NCBI GenBank assembly: GCA_964020975.1 | Contig: CAXHWN010002145.1 | Span: 659,701-723,700, forward strand | Length of the DNA stretch: 64,000 nucleotides | From: Hermodice carunculata | Taxonomy: Eukaryota; Annelida; Polychaeta; Eunicida; Amphinomidae | Reading direction: 5' to 3' | Shown: positions 1 through 11,140 of the stretch, in pieces | Position numbering within the stretch: position 1 is the stretch's first letter | Layout of the letters: every line of letters starts with the position of its first letter | The notes under the pieces: model-generated | Databases searched by the model: none | Told to the model about the DNA's origin: nothing | Seen by the model: the letters and a program-made list of their open reading frames with translations, nothing else | Made by a program: the position numbers and the translations under genes

Positions 1-1016
1 GTACTAACTTAAAACAGACAGATAAAGTTACATTTTATAATTTACCTTTATCATGACTATTCCGGCAAGCTGAAGTATATTTGAATCAGACACTTGTTGA
101 AGGGGAAGTTAATTATCCCTACAAAGCATACCTGGATGTATTGTTAAATGAGTCTGAACTAAACGCCAGTGAACTTGAGTCACAATTATTCTTTAAAGAC
201 ACAGGTAATAATTTTGATGCTTTAGACCAATCAAACTTTGGTTATTTTAATCGTCACAATTATACTACAGGGAGCAAAATTGTCGAATTATATGGTCCAC
301 TTCGTTTGGGAATTTTGAATATGAATAAATATTTGCTAAACGGAGTGACGGTTAACATTAAACTTTGGCCAGCACAAGATATATTCAGTCTCATGTCTGA
401 TAAAGATAATTATAAAATTGAAATATTGCTATGTTTCCTGAAAGTGAGATCACTGACCATGAAACCTGCTTTATTAATTGCTAATGCAGAGGTTTTAAAG
501 AAAACACCTGTCCTTTATGAGTATACAAAGTCTGATGTTAGAAATTTTAATATTGCACGAGAACATTACAGTGAAGCCTATAAAGATATATTTCAAAATA
601 AAATTCCTGACAAGCTGATTGTTGGTATAGTTAAAGGAAAATCATATTCAGGACAGATTAATTGTAATCCACTAGAGTTTATTCATGCTAATGTCAATTA
701 TGTGAATTTATCAATCAATTCAATTATGATCACAGGACAACCAATGACACCGGATTTTGAAAATCGGCACTATGTTGAATGTTACAACATGATATTTCAA
801 GGACACGATCTCAATACCATTGATGTGAACAGATCTGATTTGGTTAAAGGATACACCTTTTTGTGTTTGACTTGACAAACCAGCCACAAACTGGAAATAT
901 GAATCTTGAAATTAAATTCAGTAAACCATTAACTGAAGTATGTACGGTTATCTTGTATGGACAATTTCCTTCTTTATTACACATAGATGAAGCTAGAAAT
1001 ATATATTCAGTGAATT
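1..1016 (+). mobile_element. Polinton fossil, major capsid protein piece, cut by window edge
   Basis: The longest open stretch (81-875) matches what I know of the Polinton/Maverick double-jelly-roll major capsid protein, often labelled 'F54H12.2-like' in invertebrates. Family landmarks in order are VNYPYKAYLDVLL, the NRHNYTTGSKIVELYGPL block, YLLNGVTVNIKL, KVRSLTMKPALLIANAEVL, NPLEFIHANVNY and TPDFENRHYVECY. Capsid-like coding sequence continues to about 1016. The N-terminal part lies left of the window. It is a fossil with a few breaks and is not a working gene as seen. Age is unknown, but the family pattern is still easy to read. A second Polinton fossil of similar type lies on the minus strand at 25.6-31.2 kb. 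Confidence 0.85.
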
Positions 1017-1642
1017 AGCATACATTACATTTTATCTGGAAAGGCTAACTTCAGCACTGAGCACTGTTAACGTTTGACAGCTACCTTTTAGGTGGATGGA
1101 AACTTAATAAGCCAGGTATAGAATGTAATGTTATCTCGATGGAACCTAGTGTTAGTCAGAATTAATGTATTGTAAAGGGTTTATGGTTTGGACCCCGACC
1201 CCATAAATCCTGAATGACGGGACAATAAATATAGATAAAATTATATATATATACTATTGTCCGTTATTTATCTGCTTATCTTGCAAGAGTTAAATGGGTA
1301 TGCCCACTTAACACACTGCGTTTGTATGGGGTTCCTGAAAGGTTGAGCCGTAGGCAGTGTAACACTTTCGCACCCATATAGCCATGGATGCGGAGAGCCT
1401 CAGCGCCTCTAGCGAATATGGATCCACCTACCTCTAGTGATTATATCACTGTTGGTCCCGGTATTCCTAGAGAAATGACTTTCTGTGACAGCCACATGTT
1501 CATAAATCAATATTTCCTATCAGATCAATAATCAACATTTCACTTTATTCCAAGCCTTCGGCCTGGGGTATTTCCTATCAGATCTACACTCCACTTTTAT
1601 TCCAGGCCCCACCTTTGGGTTTCTTCTTTGTTTTGATTATTT
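1017..1642. other. Non-coding stretch, AT-rich, no gene seen
   Basis: I see no supported gene. It holds a short (TA)n run near 1239, a module near 1458 (GGTATTCCTAGAGAAATGAC) that recurs diverged near 3250, and a short hairpin near 1550 with loop TTC between GGCC-type arms. Confidence 0.5.
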
Positions 1643-2250
1643 GCGTGTGGATCCTGAAATTTATTTGTTTGTTTTTGTGAGTTTTTTTTTGGAATGCTGT
1701 TAATTTGGTATAGCCGGTCATTATCTGCGCACGTGCTCTTTGAGCGTGAGAGCAGTAGACATCTGTGATTTATCAGCTATTTTAATTAACTCGACTGTCA
1801 ATCATCATCAATGCCCCCCACTTCGTGGAGTAGACATCTGTGATTTATCAGCTATTTTAATTAACTCGACTGTCAATCATCATCAACGGTACGGTTCCCA
1901 CCGGATCCTGAAATTTATTTGTTTGTTTTTGTGAGTTTTGTTTTGGGATGCTGTCAATTTGGTATAGCCGGTCATTATCTGCGCTCGTGCTCTTTGAGCG
2001 TGAGAGCAGTAGACATCTGTGATTTATCAGCCATTTTAATTAACTCGACTGTCAATCATCATCAATGCCCCCCACTTCGTGGAGTAGACATCTGTGATTT
2101 ATCAGCTATTTTAATTAACTCGACTGTCAATCATCATCAACGGTACGGTTCCCACCGGATCCTGAAATTTATTTGTTTGTTTTTGTGAGTTTTGTTTTGG
2201 GATGCTGTTAATTTGGTATAGCCGGTCATTATCTGCTCACGGCTCTTTGA
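1643..2250 (+). repeat. Tandem array, unit about 255 bp with a nested about 75-bp subrepeat
   Basis: The block beginning GGATCCTGAAATTTATTTG starts near 1643, 1903 and 2157. Inside each unit the segment AGTAGACATCTGTGATTTAT followed by an ATTAACTCGACTGTCAATC block occurs twice, separated by CCCCCCACTTCGTGGAG. Diverged pieces recur near 2500 and 3355. Short open frames here (1740-1934, 1919-2188) are products of the repeat and not genes. Confidence 0.85.
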
Positions 2251-3530
2251 GCGTGGGTCACCTTTGGTACTTATCATCTCAATTTAAGTAGCACTTCAGC
2301 CAGATATAACTTCAAAGGAGCCAAAGACATTACCGCCCAGGGCCAGACAGCAAAAAACCTTGTTAGGTGGTATTCTCAGATTTAGTTAATTATGTAATAA
2401 TACAGTGGCTCTCCGCTTGTCTGCCGCGGTCCTGTGTAATGAATTAAAAGGTTTATAACAGAAGGTATGTATGAACTCTTGTGTCGGCACCCCTAGACCA
2501 CCCGTGATTTATCAGCTATTTTAATTTACTCGACTGCCAACGGTACGGTTCCCAACACTCTAAACAATTCATAATAAAAGATCTCGTCGGTTTGAGGATA
2601 AGTAAATGATAATAAAAATATCTTCAAAGAAATAGTGCTTCATAAAATAAACACCACATTTGGTTTTAGTAAATAAGAATTTTGCGGATCCGCACATCCG
2701 GGAATCTTAGTTTACATGCCTGCGTTACTCAGTGAATCTCCCTGAAAGCGTCTGTGGATACCCATTCAATGTATGCTAAGTGTTACCCGAAAAACCAGCG
2801 CTAAAACCCCAAGTTATGATCGTCAACATCTCTCCAATTTTTTATTCTGTAGCAGAATTCGGCAAAATGATGCTGCCTTCTGAAATATTTTGTTGATTTG
2901 CGGTCGACAACATGGATATAATTTTGGATAAAAATGTCTAATTTTACATGGGACTATATGTGATGTGGAACGTTTTTTCACAGGGCCCGCTCATTTACAT
3001 AACAACATCGGCCAGCTGATAAGCAGCTTATGACGCGTTGGCGGATCCGAAAATACAGAAAAATGAACAAGATATATTACACAATAATAAGTATGTATTA
3101 AAAATGTTTTGGAAATTTTGTTTCATTGTAAGCTTTATTAGTCCTGTTGCTGACTATATAACATTAATTATATTAATTTTTACAGCATATCAAATCTTAA
3201 AGATTGTTTATTTATCAAATATTTATAGGAGTCCCATCTCCTGACACTCTGGTATTCCAAGAAAAATGACTTTCTATGACAGCCACTTGTCAGATGGTAT
3301 TCTCAGATTTAGTTAATCATGTATGAACTCTTTTGTCGGCACCCTTAGACCACCTGTGATTTATCAGCTATTTCTCGACTGTCAATTATCATTAACATAT
3401 GACTAATCAAAGCGAGACATTATACCGGCGGGTCTCTTCCTAGCTAATTTAATTAACTCGGCTGTCAATCACAAAACAATACAGTGAGATTCAATATATA
3501 TATATATATATATATATTCCAGGCCTTCGG
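2251..3530. other. AT-rich spacer with scattered copies of the neighbouring repeat modules
   Basis: No gene is supported. Modules repeated within it include a TGTATGAACTCTTNTGTCGGC block (2467 and 3320) and the GTGATTTATCAGCTATTT block. A (TA)n run lies at about 3493-3515, just before the small gene that follows. Confidence 0.5.
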
Positions 3531-3540
3531 CCTGTTTAGG

Positions 3541-3837
3541 ATGGAGGCGTGCTTTGCAGAATGGGACGAGACAGTGGACAAATATTTCAAAGATGCCAAG
3601 AGTAAAATATCAGCTGTGCAGGTAGGGAAAGCTTTAGACAGAATAATGTATGAACTAAAGATTCATGTGAATATGAGTGCATCGGATTTATTGACTGAAG
3701 TATTGAATGTTGGTATGAGAGAAGACATCATGAAAAAAGAACTGACAAATGAAACACAAGATATTAGAGATGACTTTTATGTATTATTTACTGAACTATG
3801 TCCTAATCTGAGAGAATTTACAATTGTGAATGTTTAG
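3541..3837 (+). CDS. Small acidic helical protein of unknown function (99 aa)
   Basis: I do not recognise the family. From the ATG at 3541 the product is 99 residues, beginning MEACFAEWDETVDKYF and ending NLREFTIVNV. It looks mainly helical, rich in Asp, Glu and Lys, with no signal peptide or membrane segment. Codon use and the lack of simple repeats make it look like a real gene, and an AATAAA lies about 90 bp after the stop. Upstream in-frame codons run into a (TA)n repeat, so the ATG at 3541 is preferred over the longer frame starting at 3484. It sits between the Polinton capsid piece and a minisatellite, so it may belong to the same element, but that is inference. It could also be a host single-exon gene. 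Confidence 0.45.
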   Translation: MEACFAEWDETVDKYFKDAKSKISAVQVGKALDRIMYELKIHVNMSASDLLTEVLNVGMREDIMKKELTNETQDIRDDFYVLFTELCPNLREFTIVNV

Positions 3838-3924
3838 AAGTCTATTAATAGAAAAGTTACATAGATAAAAGAGTATATGATGTAAATTTATAGTTTGGTG
3901 TGAATGTACGTTAGTATTTGTGTG

Positions 3925-3930
3925 AATAAA
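3925..3930 (+). terminator. Poly(A) signal AATAAA
   Basis: A canonical AATAAA lies 88 bp after the stop of the 99-aa frame, in GTGTGAATAAAATGACTG. It fits the 3' end of that small gene. Confidence 0.5.
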
Positions 3931-3983
3931 ATGACTGAAATGAAATTTTACCTTGTTTATATATTTTGTAACAGTTACTCCCT

Positions 3984-4545
3984 AATGCTGTTTTTATGAT
4001 GTTTTGCTTGCTGTTTTATGTTGTTGTGTGTGTTGTTGTGCTGTTTTGTGTGCTGTTATATGCTGTTTTGTGTGCTGTTTTATGCTGTTTTGTGTGCTGT
4101 TTTATGCTGTTGTGTGTGGTGTTGTGCTGTTTTGCGTGCTGTTGTATGCTGTTTTGTGTGCTGTTGTGCTGTTTTGTGTGCTGTTTTATGCTGTTCCGTG
4201 TGCTGTTTTATGCTCTTGAGTGTGGTGTTGTGCTGTTTTGTGTGCTGTTGTGCTGTTTTGTGTGCTGTTTTATGCTGTTTTGTGTGCTGTTGTGCTGTTT
4301 TGTGTGCTGTTTAATGCTGTTGTGTGTGGTGTTGTGCTGTTTTGTGTGCTGTTTAATGCTGTTTTGTGTGCTGTTTTATGCTCTTGTGTGTGGTTTTGTG
4401 CTGTTTTGTGTGCTGTTTTATGGTGTTTTGTGTGCTGTTGTGCTGTTTTGTGTGCTGTGTTATGCTGTTTTGTGTGCTGTTGTGCTGTTTATGCTCTTTT
4501 GTGTGCTGTGGTGCTGTTTTGTGTGCTGTTTTATGCTGCTCCTTT
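3984..4545 (+). repeat. Minisatellite, GCTGTTTTGTGT-type unit of about 11-22 bp
   Basis: About 560 bp of variants of TGTGCTGTTTTATGCTGTTT. It creates overlapping Cys/Val/Leu-rich open frames in all three plus frames, which are artefacts. The same unit occurs on the opposite strand at 28.10-28.35 kb, again next to Polinton sequence. Confidence 0.95.
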
Positions 4546-5034
4546 GATCGGTTACAAGTCTATCCATTTTTAGACTGATCTGTTCTCCCATTGGTTGGGA
4601 GGTTTTGACTTGTTTCTGATTGGTTGTTTAAGTTAGGTACATTTGTGATTACTTTTACTCTGAATCATTCTACATTGAGACACTGAACTGTTCACATGGT
4701 AAGTGGCTTTTTGTTATAATACATGAGGACAAAGTGTGATTTATAGATCAATGGAAGAGTGACTCCATTCTTTGACACGAGAACCTAGCCCTCAATGTTC
4801 GCTTTGTGTCTTAGAACAGAGATGAGAAAGCTAGCTCTTCTCATCTAAGGGTGCTTCCAATCACAAATCAATACAGTGAGATTCAATATATTACAGGCCA
4901 TTGGCCTGTTGGGGAGGATGGACAGGATTTTCCAATTGATCAAAGATCAATTATTATACCTACCCCGCTAACTCTATCATCACTGAGGCCTTGGCTTCAT
5001 GGGAAATCTATCCATTTAATCAATCAGATCAATT
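4546..5034. other. Spacer without a recognised gene
   Basis: It includes a hairpin near 4895 (AGGCCATTGGCCT) related to those in flanking arrays and the first diverged units of the array that follows. No coding potential is evident. Confidence 0.4.
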
Positions 5035-5480
5035 CAATATCAATCTGTCAAACAATAAACACAGAGTCCCCACTTCATGGGGAGAATCCATCCATTTAAT
5101 CAATCAGATCAATTCAATATCAATCTGTCAAACAATAAACACAGAGTTCCCACTTCGTGGGGAGAATCCATATCCATTTAATCAATCAGATCAATTCAAT
5201 ATCATTCTGCAAAACAATAAACACAGAGTCCCCACTTCGTGGGGAAAATCCATCCATATCCATTTAATCAATCAGATCAATTCAATATCATTCTGCAAAA
5301 CAATAAACACAGAGTCCCCACTTCGTGGGGAAAATCCATCCATATCCATTTAATCAATTCAATCAATTCAATATCAATCTGTCAAACATAAACACAGAGT
5401 CCCCCACTTCGTTGGGAGAATCCATATCCATTTAATCAATCAGATCAATTCAATATCAATCTGTCAAACAATAAACACAC
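5035..5480 (+). repeat. Tandem array, unit about 85 bp, each with a CCCCACTTCGTGGGG hairpin
   Basis: Five to six units carry AATCAATCAGATCAATTCAA, then a CAAACAATAAACACAGAGT block, then CCCCACTTCGTGGGG, a short palindrome with loop TTC. The unit length varies by a few bases through duplication of ATCC. The open frame over it (4991-5353) is a repeat artefact. Confidence 0.9.
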
Positions 5481-5502
5481 AGTCCCCATATGGATCATAA
5501 TA

Positions 5503-5600
5503 CGCATAAACCTATTTTTAGAAATCTCCCCTATACGGCCATAAACCTATTTTTAGAAATCTCCCCCTATACGGTCATAAACCTATTTTTAGAAAAGTAC
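5503..5600 (+). repeat. Short tandem repeat, about 36 bp x 3
   Basis: Three copies of CATAAACCTATTTTTAGAAA followed by TCTCCCCCTATACGG, the last degenerate. Confidence 0.8.
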
Positions 5601-5699
5601 CCCCAAAAGGGCCAAATCTACCATATAGGGGTAAAAATACCCTTATGTGGGCCATAATGTAGTAACAAACTTTACGAATCCTATTCAGAGGACGACTGA

Positions 5700-6530
5700 A
5701 AATTGCGATGGTGTTATTTTGAGGAAATACATCAAATTCTCATGAATGTAGATCGGGCCTTTTCCGGGCAACGAGACTCCTGGTTGGAGCCATATCATAA
5801 GTTAAGTTTAGAGAGTTAAAACATGGAATTCTTTCAAAACATAGATGAAAAACCTTCGTTATATTGGTATCGGCCAATGAAATGTTCTACTTTTGGTCAA
5901 AAATATTGATATTAGCAGTTTCAATGGAAATAGGCGAAAGTTCTTGGCCAGGGTTGGATCTTTAGGTATGAAGGAAAATTTGGCTAAATGGGGAGTGACA
6001 AGTGAAGTATGTAGTTTATGTGAAGAAGGGAAAGATTTTTTGTATTTCCTTTTCCTATGTCCTAAAAAAAATAATACATTTGTAAAGTATATTTTGTTAT
6101 TGGAAAGAAATTTTTTTAAAAGATATTAATGAAGAACTGGTTCAGCTCTCTTTCATAAGCTCCTCTCTTGTAAGAAAACTTTGTTACTTGCTGGGCGACC
6201 AATCATTCACATATGGAAACACCGTCGGTTTTGTGTTTGAGACTGTTTGCAAGCAGTTTTTGTCAAGGCGTGATGCACTTCGGTGATACACTGAATGATG
6301 ACGCACGTGGTCTGACCTGATATTGTATGTGGGATGCATTACCTTGTATCTCTTGTTTTCATATTTCTTTCATTGTAGCCACATTCACATTTCTGTATAT
6401 TTTACCAATATGATGTTTCATATGCATAATTATGTGTGTTGTAACTGACACATAGTGGGTTGGACCCTGCCTGCCGGGCCCCCATTGTAAAGGGGAGGAT
6501 TCAGTAAATAAATAAATAAATAACAATAAT
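5700..6530 (+). mobile_element. LINE 3' fragment (C-terminal zinc-knuckle region plus 3' UTR)
   Basis: The frame at 5893-6126 carries NRRKFLARVGSLGMKENLAK and then CSLCEEGKDFLYFLFLCP. This is the Cys/His-type knuckle found after the reverse transcriptase in many animal non-LTR elements. A frameshift near 6115, in a T/A run, moves the last about 55 residues (ending RRDALR, stop near 6286) to another frame. The 3' UTR ends with a GC-rich hairpin region (GGGCCCCCATTGTAAAGGGG) and then (AATA)n. It is a 5'-truncated dead copy. A related tail hairpin occurs at 41.48-41.54 kb. Confidence 0.75.
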
Positions 6531-6567
6531 AATAATAATAATAATAATAAAAATAATAATAAAAATA

Positions 6568-6618
<51 letters not shown>

Positions 6619-6790
6619 TATAATTATAAATAATATAACAATTATTTTAAAATGATTATATTTATTACATAATTATTATTATTTAATAATAGTTATATTG
6701 TTTGTATGATTTAATTATATTATATATAATTATATATATAAATAATCATATAATTATTATTAAATAATAATTATATTATTTATAATTATA
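6500..6790. repeat. (AATA)n/(AAT)n/(ATT)n microsatellite and AT-rich tail
   Basis: The simple repeats follow directly on the LINE 3' end, as expected of a slipping LINE tail. AAT then switches to ATT, giving a self-complementary block at about 6530-6620. Confidence 0.9.
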
Positions 6791-6956
6791 ACTAATAATG
6801 ATAATGGTATAAAAGAGCAGGAGCAATAATGTCCCTTGATATTTTCAGTATCTTGATAGAGATATCATCATAGCCACTCGCCTTTTTTGGTATCAATGCT
6901 CTCGAGGTTGAAAAGAACATAAACATACAAAAAATTCTCATTCTCTCTCTCTCTCT

Positions 6957-6957
<1 letters not shown>

Positions 6958-7041
<84 letters not shown>
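6958..7041. repeat. (AT)n microsatellite
   Basis: An almost pure AT dinucleotide run after a short (CT)n. Tyr/Ile open frames over it are artefacts. Confidence 0.95.
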
Positions 7042-7045
<4 letters not shown>

Positions 7046-7331
7046 CATATATATATTACATACGCTGTAGGCTTAATCACGTGTCTGTCGTATACATGTC
7101 GCCATGCGAAGGACCAGTCTATACAAAATCAGGTAGAACGGGAATTAGTTTTTACACTCAGGACACATTAAAATGGACTGACACAATATGCTTCAATATT
7201 GAACGACACTGGCGACAGAAGCTCTCCTTAGATCACGTTTAAGACTACACTAACATACACTGGTTAGCAACATTTCCAACACAAATCGTACGATCTGTAG
7301 CATAAACGCTCCATCTATCTGGTCATGAAAA

Positions 7332-7513
7332 TCAGTGTCCATTGCTTTGTTTCTCTGGCTCAGATATTACATCATACATAAAGGCAATGTTGTCTCTGTA
7401 TTCCTTTTCACGCACTATGTGCAGGGCACGGCGCACCTTGCTCAGATGCCTGTCAAACTTGCATCCAACTCCTAGCAGGATTAAAGAGACCACCAGCAAG
7501 AGTATGCTTGCAC
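7332..7513 (-). CDS. Last exon of a membrane protein: transmembrane helix and cytoplasmic tail
   Basis: Read on the minus strand, a pyrimidine-rich tract and ATATTGCAG end at 7514 and the exon opens in phase 1. It encodes GASILLLVVSLILLGVGC, a clear membrane helix, then a basic stretch (KFDRHLSKVRRALHIVREKE) and an acidic end, with the stop at 7332-7334. About 60 residues are coded. The exon at 8044-8148 ends in matching phase, so the junction forms a Gly codon and reads WGLAGASILLL with no stop. That phase match and the good splice sites are the main evidence. The basic residues after the helix suggest the C-terminus is cytoplasmic. I do not recognise the family. Upstream exons were not found. 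No AATAAA is obvious downstream on this strand. Confidence 0.6.
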
Positions 7514-8043
7514 CTGCAATATGTCAAGAAAATGTAATCAAAACATGAAACCTGACTTTGTTTTCAAGTATCTTGGCAATAAGAGCTTGGCGAGACAATT
7601 GTTTCTTCTCTTTGGACAAGCGACAATATTTTATTTTAATTTATTGGTACGCGAGGGTGTAAACATGGGGTTTCATATTGATTAATCAGTAACTGCAAAG
7701 GCAGTTTTGTGAATCATCACATTCTGGTTCAGCGCCTAAAAATCCCAACCCCTGTGATTAATTTTGAAACTATGTCTTAAATTCTCTGCCCATTTTAGTT
7801 TCTTTTATACTTGGTCATTGAATCGTATTTTCTGTTGTTTGGAGTCGTTATTCAGCTAACACGGGTGGAAACGTCGTACTAAAATGAAATGCTACACTGC
7901 GAACCATCGGTGTTTTATTAATATGATCGTGGAAACACATACATATTACAAAGTACGTTCTCTCATTCAATTTAGGCTATGTGTTTATTCCTAAGAATTT
8001 TACATGAATGTCAATGGAGGCCTGAATGCCAAGCAAAGAATAC

Positions 8044-8148
8044 CTGCCAGTCCCCAGATTACAGGTCCAATTTGATGTTCTTCTATTTGAAACCCAACAA
8101 ACTGCGTCAGAGGGCAAATGGGACCCTCTCTATTTGTTGGAAGTAATT
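8044..8148 (-). CDS. Penultimate exon of the same minus-strand membrane protein
   Basis: This symmetric phase 1-1 exon is 105 bp. It is bounded on the minus strand by acceptor TTTATATTTTGCAG and donor GGCAG|GTATTC. It encodes about 35 residues, including NREGPICPLTQFVGFQ and HQIGPVIWGLAG, which run straight into the membrane helix of the next exon. The single Cys and mixed polar residues suit an extracellular juxtamembrane region. The intron to the last exon is about 530 bp. The preceding exon must end in phase 1. I found no convincing candidate, although a Cys-containing frame at 8620-8802 was considered. Confidence 0.55.
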
Positions 8149-9964
8149 CTGCAAAATATAAATTTTTTTAAGTCTTCTTTTAGCCTCGAGCAACTCACTC
8201 GTCAGTCAGCTGAGCTTATGTGATAGGTCTTAATCTGTTGTCTGCTCTCCGTCCATCTGTCGGGGTCCACAATTTAAATTTCCGACGTCTCCAAAACTAT
8301 TAGTTAGGTCCACTTCCAACTTGGTGGGGATCTACCTTGGGAGGGTCTAACAAGTTTATTCAAATGGTCATGTTCCAGAGATCTTTGGACTCTTGGAATT
8401 TTGTTCATTTTTTGGCCACACCTTTAAAAATCTTTTCTGACAACCGCCAAGCCACACTGAAATGACATGGAGACACTTCTGGGGACTCTTAGACCCTAAT
8501 GTGCTCAAGAAGTGGTGCTGCAATTTTACTGTTCTATGAATATTAGATTTACTTTGTCTTGCTTTTACTTTTTCTCTAGAATGCTTGACCAAATAGTTCA
8601 AAACTATTCTGAATCATTCTTAAACTGAAAATACTCTTAGTGTGAAATTATGACAGAGATATTTTAGATACTTTTCATCGTATGTGATATTTGAATTAGA
8701 AAAAAAATAGCCTTTTTCTGACTTCGTGGACGACTTTACAGAAATGCCAGACTTGGAGTATGAACAGCCTTCATCAAAACGGTCACCACATGCGAAGACC
8801 ACTCCGCTTGTTGCAGAAATTGTGGGAATAGGCAGTTAAATACAGCTTTTGGACTAGTCACTATGTGTCAGATATCGGCTTCAATAGCGGATTTATAACT
8901 CAGGGATCGTTTTTGTGAAATTCGCTTTCCTTTACAGTAATAGTTACGAGATTTCTTATGACAAGAGATAGCTATGTGATTTGCGCGCATAGACAACAAT
9001 ACCATCGTTAAATCGCTGGCTGTCCATTATCAAGCAGCAGCTGGCAACGTACTTCTGTTGCTTTGATTCAAGGCCTGTCTTCAATGTGTTTGCAACACAT
9101 GGTGGGTAGTGGCAAAAGACACTGTTTTGTTCAGGTCGGGGAAAAAGTGGAATGTAAAATCTCAGAGAGACTGGACGTGTGAGTAGTATTCAAAAGTACA
9201 GTTTCGGGGCCCTTTCACCCCCAATACAGTTAAATGGTCATCTGTTAACTGTTTTATATCATTATGAAATGATCAACTGGTTCATATTATGCATGAAATG
9301 AATATTTATGGTCAAATTTGTACAGAGTTGGGCACAGTTTAGATCTATGTACCTCAGAAATAAATCTGGGGGTCGTGATATGCGATCTCGTCAAGCCAAT
9401 GTCAGTCTTGAGTTGAAATGTTGTGTGCATGCATAAATGTTGTGTAGCGTCGATACATTACACTAATTGTATAACGGGCTAATATGTCATTGCATTTTAT
9501 ACGCCTGTACCAAAATTTTGTTCAATTAGTAACCTTGATTAATATACAGACAGCATTGAAATCGCGAATTGGGAGTAATCCGTGACCGAGCCACCAAGTT
9601 TGGCCAACCCAAATCCGTTTGGCGGGGGAGGGGGGGAGGGGGGTTCTAAGCGAGAACTGAGAGTAGGGAACGAAAAATAGTATCTCCCTAAGATATGATT
9701 TTAAGTTAGGCCCATGTGGAAAGTATATTTCGCGTTGTATAATGTTAACGATCAAACAGCACTCGTCTGCGTCTACTTTTCTGTTAGGGCAAGTGATATG
9801 CATGGCAGACGGGTGCCATTGAACATTGCCAAAGTCACCGTTAACTTAGTGAAATGAGACTCTACCCTTGCGTTTTACCCTTAAATAAAGCCCATCAAAT
9901 TGCTCCTACAGTATGATTTAGTCTGAAAGAAAGTACACAGGCATTATGAGGATATTTTTTTATG
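8149..9964. other. No supported gene; probably intron or upstream DNA of the minus-strand gene
   Basis: Open frames on either strand here are short, lack splice context and show no family motif. A G-rich run lies near 9620-9642. Unseen exons of the membrane protein could lie here or further right. Confidence 0.4.
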
Positions 9965-11140
9965 CTTTGGCGAGTATTTTACCCGATAGATTCGCTATTG
10001 GAGACAGTTACATGGGAAATACGTGGAAAGGGAATGGGTGACATCCATGCATATGCATGGATTACCGCACAGAAAATGCATGTATTTTGTGATTTTCTTT
10101 GCATGGTAAATATGAATGATACGAACTTGTGTGCTCACCATGCGTGTATAGCTACCCAAGTATAGGAAATGCAAGGAAAATCACGAAACCCGTGCATTAT
10201 GCATGGAGTGTGGCATGTATGAAAAAAAAATTGATTAAGCTATGAATGGTAAATCAGAAAATCCACAAAAGTACAGGCATTAAGCATAGCAAACGCATGA
10301 GTTTGGATTTGCATAAATGCCAGGAGTCAAAATAGTCCTACTGACCTAAATATATATCTGCATGTGAAATATGAATTTGTGCAACTGAATTTTATACCGT
10401 TTTCCATTGTTGTTACATTTTGCAGCATAATGGAAAACTGATAAAAACCATCGTTAATATAAAGCAGTATGGAGTACAAAATACAATGAATATAATCACA
10501 AGGGTTAGAGCAACTATGTTTCAATCATTGTGGGCATAAGATGGTAAAGCTTAATTATTCTGTTGCACAACTCATTCATATATATTGCGCTTACAGTTAT
10601 GTGCTCCAATTAGCAAAATATTATTTTTCAAGTTTTAAAAATCAGTTTGAAGCGCCGTAGTGTTCATGCAGTCTTAACTACACAGGGAAAATAGTATATT
10701 ATAAATTATAACTATTTACAGGAAGCAAAGTAGCACATGTACAACAGTCCAGTTTCAAATGGAGACAGGAAGTTACATGGTCACATTGCATTTTGGGAAA
10801 TTCTATAAGGTTCATGCATACCCGTGCAGGGACCTTCGTGCAGAAACTTGTCCAATGCACAGAATTGCACTGCCCTCGCATCTTTTATGAAATCTTTTGG
10901 AAGCACTAAAGTCATGCTAAATCCATGCATAAAATTGCGGCATCCATGCATTATCGGTGCATCGAAGTTAGATGAAGAGGATGTATGGGTACAACCCATG
11001 CATTTTCCACGCTAAAACCATGCACTTCCATGCATAAAACCAGAATCCATGTGCTGAGAAATTTCAGTATTACAACCATGACTTTTCCATGATACATGAC
11101 GTGTGTTTTCCATGGATCTTCCATGCATTTTTTCAAAAAG
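9965..11140. repeat. CATGCAT-rich non-coding tract
   Basis: CCATGCAT, ATGCATGG and TGCATG words are strongly over-represented, mainly at 10045-10330 and 10810-11130. GCATGG forms dominate on the left and CCATGC forms on the right. That suggests a diverged inverted-repeat element, but no clean ends were found. TGCATG is also the Rbfox RNA-binding word. No coding gene is supported. Confidence 0.5.

Noticed and set aside
3996-4578. Five overlapping Cys/Val/Leu-rich open frames up to 183 codons
   Set aside because: They are produced in every plus frame by a GCTGTTTTGTGT minisatellite without stop codons. No start context or domain.
8620-8802. Possible upstream exon of the minus-strand membrane protein (VFACGDRFDEGCSY)
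   Set aside because: The candidate donor gives phase 0 while phase 1 is needed, and no good acceptor lies before it.
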